Shown one piece after another: positions 27,275 through 34,394 of a stretch of 64,000 nt of DNA; the stretch's first letter is position 1, and the number at the start of each line of letters is the position of its first letter. A model generated the notes under the pieces. It saw only the letters and a program-made list of their open reading frames with translations, searched no databases and was not told where the DNA came from. Position numbers and translations under genes: made by a program. The stretch comes from Bauldia sp. (lineage in GTDB: Bacteria; Pseudomonadota; Alphaproteobacteria; Rhizobiales; Kaistiaceae), in contig JAGRKZ010000023.1 in assembly GCA_020442065.1 (NCBI GenBank), positions 29,306-93,305 of the forward strand, given 5' to 3'.

Positions 27275-28255
27275 ATGTCCATGCCTCTATCCAGGCTCGT
27301 ATCCATGTTTCTCGCCACCAGCCTGACGGCTTTCACCGCCCTCTTGTCCCAAGCTGCCGCCGGCCCCCTTCACGAGGCGGTGAAGAACGGTGACATCGCC
27401 CTCGTCGAGACATTGATCGCAGATGGGGAGGACGTGAATCAGACGGATCGGTATCTTGGTACGCCGCTCCATCAGGCCGCGATTGCGGGGAGCAGAGAGC
27501 TCACAGAGTTTCTCCTCGCCGAAGGCGCCGATGCGAATGCCGAGAATCGTATCCTCGGCACGCCGCTGCACGTCGCTGCCCGCAAGGGCCACCAAGCGGT
27601 GGCCGTTGTGCTGATTTCCAACGGCGCAAAAACAAGTCCCACGGACAGGGAGGGGACAACGCCCCTACACGCTGCGGCGGAAGCGGGGCACGTCGCGATC
27701 GTCGAGTTGCTCATCTCGAATGGCGCCGATGTCAACGCGAGGAAGCCGGGAATCGGCGATTCCCCAGGCTATGATCCTCCGGTTCAGCTCGCTGGGCTCA
27801 ATGGATATTTCGACGTCGTCGACCTTCTCGAGGCATATGGCGCGGCCGGCCCTCGGGTCGAGCCAGTTGCCGCCTTGCTGACCTCGGCCGACGTGAGCAA
27901 GGGTGAGCTTGTGTTCGAACATTCTTGCGGCATCTGTCATGTCGCCGAGAAAGGCTCAGCCGTCATCAAGCGCGGACCGAATCTCTGGGGTGTCCTCGGG
28001 CGCGACAAAGCGAGCCTGGAGGATTTCGCATACTCACCGGCCTTTGCGCGCCTCGTCGGAACGTGGACGCTCGCCGAACTCAACGCCTTCATCGCCTCGC
28101 CCGTGGACTATGTGCCCGGAACATCAATGGGCATTTCGGATCCTCCGGGTTTTGTCGGCGTGCGCGACAAGCTGCAGAGGGCCAATCTCATCGCCTTCTT
28201 GCGACAAAAGAGCGGCGACCCCGTGCCCCTCCCGACGTCGGTTCCGGGCAAGTAG
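27275..28255 (+). CDS. Ankyrin-repeat/cytochrome c fusion protein, exported
   Basis: A 326-residue protein. A signal peptide (about residues 1-29, ending SQAAAG) leads into four ankyrin repeats at about residues 30-175, each with TPLHxAA and GHxxVVxxLIxNGAD patterns. After a linker a class I cytochrome c domain follows: CGICH binds haem c through two Cys and one His near residue 219, RGPNLWGVLGR is the usual class I segment, and the Met in PGTSMGI is the likely sixth ligand. GGGGAGA precedes the ATG. The fusion places a periplasmic protein-binding surface beside an electron carrier. Its redox partner is unknown; no oxidase or dehydrogenase genes are adjacent. Confidence 0.88.
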   Translation: MSMPLSRLVSMFLATSLTAFTALLSQAAAGPLHEAVKNGDIALVETLIADGEDVNQTDRYLGTPLHQAAIAGSRELTEFLLAEGADANAENRILGTPLHVAARKGHQAVAVVLISNGAKTSPTDREGTTPLHAAAEAGHVAIVELLISNGADVNARKPGIGDSPGYDPPVQLAGLNGYFDVVDLLEAYGAAGPRVEPVAALLTSADVSKGELVFEHSCGICHVAEKGSAVIKRGPNLWGVLGRDKASLEDFAYSPAFARLVGTWTLAELNAFIASPVDYVPGTSMGISDPPGFVGVRDKLQRANLIAFLRQKSGDPVPLPTSVPGK

Positions 28256-28304
28256 CTGAGCGGCTCGACGAGGCCGCATTTTCGACCGCTCGGTCCAAAA
28301 GCAA

Positions 28305-28323
28305 AGCCCTCGATGTGAGGGCT
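28305..28323 (-). terminator. Hairpin with T-rich tail on the minus strand
   Basis: Perfect 7-bp stem AGCCCTC/GAGGGCT with a five-base loop. On the minus strand it is followed by TTGCTTTTGG, so it fits an intrinsic terminator for leftward transcription (the remnant just upstream, or formerly tRNA-side transcripts). On the plus strand no T-run follows, though it may still help end the ankyrin-cytochrome gene. Confidence 0.45.
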
Positions 28324-28486
28324 ATGTCAGCTCGAGGGCGTACCCCTTCTCGTCCGCAACGGCATCGAGACGCCGCCGATGCTTGATCGTGGCCGTCCAC
28401 TCCGCGGTGCAGCCCTTGGCGAGGGCGAGCATCTTGATGGTGAGAACGCGGACGAACTCCGTCGTGGCAATGCGAACTCAGTCTTA
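28322..28486 (-). pseudogene. Short gene remnant left of the integrated element
   Basis: The minus strand reads about 50 protein-like residues (TTEFVRVLTIKMLALAKG, CTAEWTATIKHRRRLDAV, ADEKGYALELT) that end at a TAG inside the terminator hairpin. An in-frame TGA lies just upstream and there is no convincing start, so it appears to be the end of a broken gene. I do not recognise the family. The remaining bases of the 28256-28577 gap hold nothing I can support. Confidence 0.3.
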
Positions 28487-28577
28487 CGGGACGACCGGAT
28501 GGTGGCCGAACCAGAGGCTTGGAGCGATCGGATAGCAGACCGTGAGTATGAGCTATTCAAGCATTTGCTGGGAATTT

Positions 28578-28586
28578 TGGCGCACC
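28578..28586. other. attL candidate: 9-bp copy of the tRNA-Arg 3' end
   Basis: TGGCGCACC here is identical to 47717-47725, which is the reverse complement of the last nine bases of the tRNA-Arg gene (acceptor end, discriminator G and CCA). It marks the left end of the integrated element. Identity stops right after the nine bases on both sides. In the empty site the tRNA would be followed by AAAATTCCC from this flank. Confidence 0.65.
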
Positions 28587-28676
28587 GGTGGAGATGAAAC
28601 TGGGCACCACTATGTCATTGCGGGGCCTTGGTAATTTCGTCCCGCGTTCTCGTCGCTTATCGAACGGCCGGTCCGG

Positions 28677-29162
28677 TCAGACAACCGACTCTGCTGTCGC
28701 GGCGGTCTGCATATCCATTCCTTTGGCCAGATTGCAAGGGATGCACGCGACCTGACCGTTCTCAACGGTTGTCTTACCGCCGTGTATGTGCGGAACACGA
28801 TGATCGGCGTGCCAATGCCCCCACGTCACGCGGTCACCGTTGCAGACAAGGCGCAGTTGGCAGATTCCCTCGTCGCGGCGGAAGATCGCCAGCCGCTGTT
28901 CATGGGAGAATGCCCTTTCAGGGTCTTTCTGCTCGATCTCGGGATACGCCTCGAAGAAGCGCCGCTCGTACACGTCGAGCCGTGCGCGAATGCTCTCTTC
29001 GGCGTCTGTGGACTGGCTGATCAGGCGACGATACTCGACAAGGGAGACATCCCGCTCCTCCTCGGGAAGCTCCTCATTCGCCCCGCGCTCCTGCTCGAAG
29101 GCGAGAAACCATGTCGCAAGAGGTTTCTCCAGATCATGCGATACGTACCGGTCGAGGAGCAC
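28677..29162 (-). CDS. HNH endonuclease fragment (C-terminal half of a split DUF262-HNH gene)
   Basis: The last 161 residues contain an HNH nuclease: RRDEGICQLRLVC, then WHADHRVPHIHGGKTTVENGQVACIPCN, with the paired Cys and the H-H/N catalytic pattern. The first start-like codon is a GTG at 29162, but the frame is open and protein-like back to 29315 (RDQAAFDPTGSVAKKIRRVL, RYNVINLYCLASVLLDRY). That is exactly where the DUF262 frame of the upstream gene stops. I therefore read this as the back half of one gene broken by a +1 frameshift rather than an independent gene. Confidence 0.7.
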   Translation of the reverse strand: MLLDRYVSHDLEKPLATWFLAFEQERGANEELPEEERDVSLVEYRRLISQSTDAEESIRARLDVYERRFFEAYPEIEQKDPERAFSHEQRLAIFRRDEGICQLRLVCNGDRVTWGHWHADHRVPHIHGGKTTVENGQVACIPCNLAKGMDMQTAATAESVV

Positions 29163-29304
29163 CGAGGCGAGGCAGTAGAGATTTATGACGTTATAGCGTT
29201 CGAGCTCGGGCGTCTTCTCCGGAAACGCGCGACAAAGAAAATCGAGGACTCGTCTGATCTTCTTGGCGACCGAGCCAGTCGGATCGAAGGCGGCCTGATC
29301 GCGG

Positions 29305-29955
29305 TTACATGCGGTTTAGATCGGCGTCCTTCACGTTGGTCGGACCGGCAGCGATTTCGATCAGCGCTACCTGAGCTGCGATATGGTCGAAAGTGAAGCG
29401 TTGATTCGTGAACCTGCAATTCTCGAAGAAGGGATGCTCGGCAATGGCCTTCACGAAGTTGCGCATCGCCCCGGTCATAGCGTTACGCTTCTCCTGCGCT
29501 TTCAAGGTCGTGCCGTTCTGCAGCCTGAGAAACATGTCCCTCACCTCGTCCTCATCGTCGTTCACCACAGCATCGGTGATGACGACAACGTCGAGTTGAT
29601 AGGTATCGAAGGCCATCATGAGCTCAGGTGACAGTTCGGCGAAGCGCAGGCCGGCAACCTTATGGCCGTCGATGGGATCAATGTCCTTTGCCAGCGGGAA
29701 CTCGCCCTTGCGAAATTCCCAAATTGTTCTGAGCCGTTGCTGTCCATCGATCACCTCATAGAGGACACCATCCGAGCGTCTAACATTTCGCCAGTAGAAT
29801 TTCGGAATGTCGTAGCCGCGAAGAATGGTGTCCATCAGCAATTGCTTTTGTTTCTGAGTCCATGCTGGCGGCCGTTGGTAATCCGGCGTCGGATCGATTT
29901 TGGGCTCCATGGTGCACACCGTGGGCAACGCCCAAGTCATCTTCTTCATCTGCAT
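29305..29955 (-). CDS. DUF262 domain protein (N-terminal half of a split DUF262-HNH gene)
   Basis: 216 residues with the DUF262/GmrS-type ParB-like domain: PDYQRPPAWTQKQKQLLMD (residues 23-41), YEVIDGQQRLRTIWEF holding the DGQQR motif, and LRLQNGTTLKAQEKRNA. Complete relatives continue into an HNH nuclease; here the frame stops at 29305 while the HNH frame is open from 29315, giving a junction of about 11 bases. DUF262-HNH proteins are related to the GmrSD restriction enzymes that attack modified phage DNA. GGGGGA precedes the ATG. Unless the break is a sequencing error or is bypassed, the full enzyme is not made. Confidence 0.8.
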   Translation of the reverse strand: MQMKKMTWALPTVCTMEPKIDPTPDYQRPPAWTQKQKQLLMDTILRGYDIPKFYWRNVRRSDGVLYEVIDGQQRLRTIWEFRKGEFPLAKDIDPIDGHKVAGLRFAELSPELMMAFDTYQLDVVVITDAVVNDDEDEVRDMFLRLQNGTTLKAQEKRNAMTGAMRNFVKAIAEHPFFENCRFTNQRFTFDHIAAQVALIEIAAGPTNVKDADLNRM

Positions 29956-29989
29956 GGTCTATCCCCCGCGGGCGGCCGACGATCGGACG

Positions 29990-30199
29990 ATGCAAAACTT
30001 CACATGCTGCAGCGATTGGCCACAACACAAAAAGGAATGTCCAGTCGGTAACCAAGACCGGAAGGCTGCAGCGTGTGCGAATGAATTGGCGCGCCTTGAT
30101 GGTGAAACTTCGAACGAATTATTCGAGGTCCTGGCCGACTGGAACACCCAACTTGAGCACCTGAGATCGCATGATTCTCCGGTGCCGCCATGTCCCTAA
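29990..30199 (+). CDS. Possible small cysteine-rich protein with a MYND-like half motif
   Basis: A 69-residue frame starting at an ATG and ending inside the mobC start region. The N-terminus reads NFTCCSDWPQHKKECPVG, which resembles the C-terminal half of a MYND zinc finger (C-x-x-W-P-x-H-K-x-x-C), followed by a helical acidic part (ARLDGETSNELFEVLADWNTQ). No clear ribosome site precedes it, and it overlaps inverted repeats that may belong to an origin of transfer. It could be chance. Confidence 0.25.
   Translation: MQNFTCCSDWPQHKKECPVGNQDRKAAACANELARLDGETSNELFEVLADWNTQLEHLRSHDSPVPPCP
30041..30142. other. Inverted repeats upstream of mobC, candidate oriT region
   Basis: CCAGTCGG at 30041-30048 is the exact inverse of CCGACTGG at 30135-30142, and GCTGCAGCG occurs twice (near 30006 and 30066). 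Origins of transfer usually lie just upstream of mobC-relaxase cassettes and contain such repeats. No nic site can be assigned by eye. Confidence 0.3.
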
Positions 30200-30630
30200 G
30201 CGGTACTTTCAATCAAACCACAGAGATTGCGGCTCCCCCGCTCACTCAGGCCAGAAAGCCTCGGAAACGGCCTTCACCTTTCAGCATCCGGCTGACCGAA
30301 GACGAGCGCACCCGCCTGGTTGTTGAGGCCGCTGGCGCGCCGCTCGGTGCCTACATCAAGGCGAAGGTGCTTGGAGCGCCGCCGCTGCGCATGCGCCGGA
30401 CAGGTCTCGCCGTAGAGGACCGGAGTGCGCTGGCGCAGGCTTTGGCCCTGCTGGGCCGCTCGCGCCTGTCCAGCAATCTGAACCAGCTCGCACATGCCGT
30501 AAATATCGGAGTGTTGCCGGTCACTCCCGATACCGAAGCGGAACTCTTGGACGCGCTTCGGGATGTTCGTGAACTGCGCCGTCTTTTCATGTCAGCGCTC
30601 GGCATCAAGATGGAGGACGGCGCACCATGA
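30190..30630 (+). CDS. MobC-like plasmid mobilization relaxosome protein
   Basis: A 146-residue protein with the pattern of MobC/relaxosome accessory proteins: FSIRLTEDERTRLVVEAAGAPLGAYIKAK is a ribbon-helix-helix-like DNA-binding segment (residues 34-62), and LLGRSRLSSNLNQLAHAVNIG is the conserved MobC helix in which SNLNQLA is diagnostic. It would bind oriT and help the relaxase melt DNA for transfer. Its stop overlaps the relaxase start (ATGA), so the two are translationally coupled. Confidence 0.88.
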   Translation: MSLSGTFNQTTEIAAPPLTQARKPRKRPSPFSIRLTEDERTRLVVEAAGAPLGAYIKAKVLGAPPLRMRRTGLAVEDRSALAQALALLGRSRLSSNLNQLAHAVNIGVLPVTPDTEAELLDALRDVRELRRLFMSALGIKMEDGAP

Positions 30631-31898
30631 TCCTCAAGGCGTCTCAGCGCGGCAGCGGTCAGGACCTGGCTGCCCACCTCATGCGCGTCGATGACAATGA
30701 GCATGTGCTGCTGCACGAGTTGCGCGGCTTCGCCTCGGACAATCTGAAAGGAGCGTTCAAGGAAGCCGAAGCCGTCAGCCGCGGGACGGCATGCCGTCAG
30801 TATCTTTTTTCGCTCTCGCTCAATCCGCCCGAACAGGAGCGAGTGCCCGTCGAGATATTCGAGGCGACGGTTGACCGCATTGAGAAGCGGCTTGGTTTGC
30901 AAGGCCAGCCGCGCGCGCTCGTGTTCCATGAAAAGGAAGGCCGCAGACACGCGCACTGCGTCTGGAGCCGCATCGATGCGGACACCATGACCGCGAAGCA
31001 GATGTCGTTCTTCAAGACCAAACTCAATGCGCTCTCGCGCGAGCTCTATCTCGAACATGGCTGGAAGATGCCGCGGGGTCTGGAGAACTCTGCCGAGCGC
31101 AATCCGACAAACTTCACGCTCGCCGAATGGCAACAGGCGAAGCGCCAGCAGATCGATCCGCGCTGGCTGAAATCCACGTTGCAGGATTGCTGGAAAATAT
31201 CCGACGACAGGAAATCCTTTGCGCGCGCCCTCGAAGATCGCGGCTTCTTTCTCGCCAAAGGCGACAAGCGCGGCCATGTCGTCCTCGATCACCAGGGAGA
31301 AGTCTATTCCCTTCCCCGAATGCTCGGCCTCAAGACGAAAGAGGTCCGCGCACGGCTTGGTGCTGGCGACGATCTGCCAAGCGTAGCCGATGCACAAAAG
31401 ACCATCGGCGCGCGCATGACTCCCGCGATCCGCCGCCACGTCGCGGAATCGCGCGAGCGCTTCAAGCGGCAATCGGAACATCTAGGCAAGCGCAAGTCTG
31501 AGATGACGGATCGTCATCGCGCGGCGCGTGACGATCTCCGTCAACGGCAGAAAGACGAATGGGACCGGGAGAATGTTGCCCGGTCGCAGCGCCTGCCGAA
31601 AGGCTTGCGCGGTCTATGGCATCGTCTAACCGGCGAGTACCGCAAGGTCAGGGCGCTGAACGAAGCCGAAGCGCGAGAAACACGCGGGCGGCACATCAAC
31701 GAGCGACAGGACCTGTTCGACGCGCAACGCGGCGAGCGGTCCGCCCTGCAATCCGAAATCAAGCAAGCGCGCCAGACCCAGGCGCAGCAGCTCAGCGAAC
31801 TGCGCCAGGAGATCGGGCGCTTCCTCAGATTCAGCAAATCGCGCACCTCGCAGGATCGGGGCCGCGACATCTCGTCAGGCCTCAAGCTCGGGCGCTGA
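30627..31898 (+). CDS. Relaxase/mobilization nuclease (MobA/VirD2-like)
   Basis: A 423-residue relaxase. The N-terminal 170 residues carry the relaxase fold: LVFHEKEGRRHAHCVWSRID holds the metal-binding HxH pair (HAH near residue 110), typical of the relaxase/mobilization nuclease domain. The usual N-terminal catalytic Tyr is not obvious in a conserved motif; Tyr in CRQYLFSLSLNP is the nearest candidate by position but this is uncertain. The C-terminal half is a long, highly charged, probably coiled-coil region. It would nick oriT and lead the strand into a recipient. It overlaps mobC by four bases and is followed by the membrane protein gene. Confidence 0.88.
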   Translation: MILKASQRGSGQDLAAHLMRVDDNEHVLLHELRGFASDNLKGAFKEAEAVSRGTACRQYLFSLSLNPPEQERVPVEIFEATVDRIEKRLGLQGQPRALVFHEKEGRRHAHCVWSRIDADTMTAKQMSFFKTKLNALSRELYLEHGWKMPRGLENSAERNPTNFTLAEWQQAKRQQIDPRWLKSTLQDCWKISDDRKSFARALEDRGFFLAKGDKRGHVVLDHQGEVYSLPRMLGLKTKEVRARLGAGDDLPSVADAQKTIGARMTPAIRRHVAESRERFKRQSEHLGKRKSEMTDRHRAARDDLRQRQKDEWDRENVARSQRLPKGLRGLWHRLTGEYRKVRALNEAEARETRGRHINERQDLFDAQRGERSALQSEIKQARQTQAQQLSELRQEIGRFLRFSKSRTSQDRGRDISSGLKLGR

Positions 31899-31923
31899 TC
31901 CGAAACCACGAAAGGAGGAAGCC

Positions 31924-32409
31924 ATGAACTCTAAAGACAACGGGACTGATCCCGTAGTTGCCACGTTCGCCGCCGGAGCGCTGCTGGCCGCAATCCTGGT
32001 GTTTACGTTGAGCGCATTCGTGGCGCTTATCGGAACTATCCTCGCGCTTGTCGCCTGGGACGAGCCACTCAAGATGGGGCGTATTTCCATCCAGCCCGAA
32101 CAGGCGCGGGCATTTGTGACGCGCGGGATCGTCGGCGCGCTTCTCGTTCCGGCGTTCGCGGTGTTCGCGGCGGTCCTGCTCAAGTTCAAGATCGATCCCG
32201 ACGCGTGGCTGTTCTTGTTCCTCGGCGGATACACGGCTGGCTCTTTCGGTGTGGAGTTTGTCCTGATCGACAAATACTTCCAAAAAGATGGGACCGCTGA
32301 GTTCGAAGGTAACGCCCAGTTGCCGCCACCTTTCGAAACCGCAGTCAATGGCGAGGCGAAGCCCTTCTCGTTTGCCAGTTGGGACGACGAGGAGGAGCGA
32401 CGCAAATGA
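31924..32409 (+). CDS. Small integral membrane protein of the mobilization cassette
   Basis: A 161-residue protein with a perfect AAAGGAGG ribosome site seven bases before the ATG. It has three hydrophobic segments: about residues 12-45 (VATFAAGALLAAILVFTLSA and on), 70-90 (GIVGALLVPAFAVFAAVLL) and 93-110 (AWLFLFLGGYTAGSFGVEF), then a charged tail ending SWDDEEERRK. I do not recognise the family. Lying between relaxase and coupling-protein-like genes with coupled starts, it may anchor the coupling protein in the membrane, because that protein itself lacks membrane helices. Confidence 0.8.
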   Translation: MNSKDNGTDPVVATFAAGALLAAILVFTLSAFVALIGTILALVAWDEPLKMGRISIQPEQARAFVTRGIVGALLVPAFAVFAAVLLKFKIDPDAWLFLFLGGYTAGSFGVEFVLIDKYFQKDGTAEFEGNAQLPPPFETAVNGEAKPFSFASWDDEEERRK

Positions 32410-32636
32410 GCAGGAATCTACTCGCGGAGTGGTACCAGTTCTTCTGGACGCTCGAATCCCACTATCAGCAGCGGCTTGCCTGGGAGGATGCACAGGAGGC
32501 CCGGATAGCGAGAGCGCGGGCGGAGGCTCAGGCCGCCGCACAGCTTGAAGCGATGCTTCAAGCCAATCCAAGCGGGCAGCTTGGCCACAGCAGACTCGAT
32601 GATGAGGATGCGCTCAAGGACGCGGGATTGCTATGA
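32406..32636 (+). CDS. Small coiled-coil protein of the mobilization cassette
   Basis: A 76-residue protein whose ATG overlaps the preceding stop (ATGA) and whose own stop overlaps the next start in the same way. It has an aromatic N-terminus (LLAEWYQFFWTLESHYQQR) and an Ala/Glu/Arg-rich helical middle (EARIARARAEAQAAAQLEA). No known domain. Strict coupling with both neighbours suggests a structural part of the transfer complex. Confidence 0.75.
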   Translation: MSRNLLAEWYQFFWTLESHYQQRLAWEDAQEARIARARAEAQAAAQLEAMLQANPSGQLGHSRLDDEDALKDAGLL

Positions 32637-34066
32637 ACGAACTCGCTGTTCCCTACTTGCGAATCCGGCGCGGGATCGAACTCGGCTTCTTTGGTGGCAA
32701 GCCGATTGTCTATGACGGAACGGAGCCGGTTGCGATTGATGCGCAGGCAGGCAAGGGAAAGCTCACGCGCTTTCTTGGCGTCAATCTTGTTTCACCGCGC
32801 ACGGCGCATCTCACCAAGATCATCACTGATCCGAAAGATGCGGAACTCGCCTGGGTAAGCTGGAAGACGCTTGAGCGGCAGGGCTACCGCGTCCGCTTCA
32901 TCAATCCGGGCCAGCTCTACGGCTACCCTTCCGAGACCTTCAATATGAACACGCGCCTGCTGGAAGTGGCGAGGCAACCCGCACTGCGCGCAATCGTCGG
33001 CGACATTGCCTATGACTGCGCAAGCTATCTCTTGCCGATTGATCCGAACCCGGCGCATCGCTGGATCGGCCAGGGCGTTCGCTCGGCCTGCGCGCTCTAC
33101 TATAAGAGGGCCGCGCTCTATCCCTCCGATGACTGGCCCTGCACTCCTGGCGGGCTCTGGGATTTCTACGGTCGCGGCGCGGATGAAATCGCCGACGATC
33201 TTCTCGTCTGGGCAAGCGACAGCCGAATGCAGGAAGATTCCGGCATGTGCAGGCAGATCGCCAGCCTCACGCAATCCCGCGATCAGTGGAACGCCTACTC
33301 GTCACTCATCATTGAGCGGTTGCAGGGCTTCCAGTCGGGATCGGCAGGCCGCGCGGCAACGGAAGCCAACTCGTTCGATCCGGCGGAGATGAAGAACGAA
33401 CGTACCGCTCTCTTCATCATCGGCTCTGCGCGAAGCGAGACCAGCCGAACCTTCGTCGGCGCAATGACGGCGGCGATCATTGAACGCTTCGCCGATGCGC
33501 ACGGTGCTCTGCGCGCGCTCGTCGTCGGCGAAGAATGGGGCCAGCTCTACGTTTCAAACTTCACGGAGGTTCTGACGCTCTATCGCCAGGGCGGTATCAA
33601 CTTCCTCGGCGTGTTCCAGAACGCGGCTGCGCAGATCGAAGCCAAGTACGGCAAAGAGACCGCTCGCATCTGGAAGAAGGCCGTCGCGCATACGCTCTAT
33701 CGCGGCCTCCCCGACAACGAAACGCTTCGCGAAATCGAGCATCGCTCGGGCAAAACTTCCGTGATGGTGCGCGGCTTCAACGTCAACAACAATCAGGTCA
33801 ACGGCTCTGGCGACAATCTCTCCGAGCAGTCCCGCCCCCTTCTCCAGGTCGAGGACATTCGCGCTGCCACCGGCGGCGAAACTGGCCTGCTGGAAGCTCG
33901 CGATCTCGGCTACTTCACAGTGGCCATGCCGAACTTCTGGGAGCGGCCGGAACTGAGCGACTATCTCCGCGACGTGAGGGAGAAGCCGGATAGATATGCG
34001 TGGCTCGCCAATCTCCCACTTGCCTTACCTTCATTGGCCAGCCGGTTGCCCGTGCAACCGGACTAG
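32633..34066 (+). CDS. Type IV coupling-protein-like ATPase (TraG/VirD4-related)
   Basis: A 477-residue protein. The N-terminus has a P-loop-like DAQAGKGKLTRFLGVNL (A-x-A-G-K-G-K, near residue 35), and RALVVGEEWGQL near residue 305 fits a Walker B of the VirD4/TraG type, in which the usual DE is changed to EE. ITDPKDAELAWVSWKTLERQGYRVRFINPG closely follows the pattern of the coupling proteins after the P-loop, and LPDNETLREIEHRSGKTSV their C-terminal part. There are no N-terminal membrane helices, unlike VirD4; the 161-residue membrane protein upstream may replace them. It would deliver the relaxase-DNA complex to a secretion channel supplied by another element. Confidence 0.82.
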   Translation: MNELAVPYLRIRRGIELGFFGGKPIVYDGTEPVAIDAQAGKGKLTRFLGVNLVSPRTAHLTKIITDPKDAELAWVSWKTLERQGYRVRFINPGQLYGYPSETFNMNTRLLEVARQPALRAIVGDIAYDCASYLLPIDPNPAHRWIGQGVRSACALYYKRAALYPSDDWPCTPGGLWDFYGRGADEIADDLLVWASDSRMQEDSGMCRQIASLTQSRDQWNAYSSLIIERLQGFQSGSAGRAATEANSFDPAEMKNERTALFIIGSARSETSRTFVGAMTAAIIERFADAHGALRALVVGEEWGQLYVSNFTEVLTLYRQGGINFLGVFQNAAAQIEAKYGKETARIWKKAVAHTLYRGLPDNETLREIEHRSGKTSVMVRGFNVNNNQVNGSGDNLSEQSRPLLQVEDIRAATGGETGLLEARDLGYFTVAMPNFWERPELSDYLRDVREKPDRYAWLANLPLALPSLASRLPVQPD

Positions 34067-34394
34067 GCCCGCGCCAATGAGCGGGGGGATGCCGTCAATG
34101 ACCGGTGCGAAGCGCCGCTCGAAGGGCTTGGCCTTGACGGTGATGGGGCCGCAGGCCCCTCAATGGAAAGAAGAGTCAGCCCCGCAGGGCTGGCAAAATC
34201 GGCGAAGGGATGGAAGCCGGATGGCCGAGACCGCCTCGGCGGGCTCGGTTCACGACAGCCCGGCCCGGAGGGTGCGCATCGACTTAATCCCTGCCATTGC
34301 CGGAGATGATTGCCCCAACCGCGTAGAGGTTCGGCGACATATGAAAGAATGGGCGATCCGCTATCCATCCTTGTCCTAACGACACCTGAAAGCT
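34067..34394. other. 328-base gap between coupling protein and RloC-like gene
   Basis: No gene with a ribosome site or recognisable product is seen. There is a perfect hairpin GGGGCC-GCA-GGCCCC at 34145-34159 and a second imperfect one (CAGCC/GGCTG) near 34177, which may end the rightward mobilization transcript and the leftward restriction transcript. An open frame over 34077-34379 gives low-complexity, non-protein-like sequence. Confidence 0.35.

Noticed and set aside
28327..28560. Minus-strand 77-residue frame left of the element
   Set aside because: Ser/Arg-rich composition without any motif; the neighbouring frame ending at 28322 is more protein-like.
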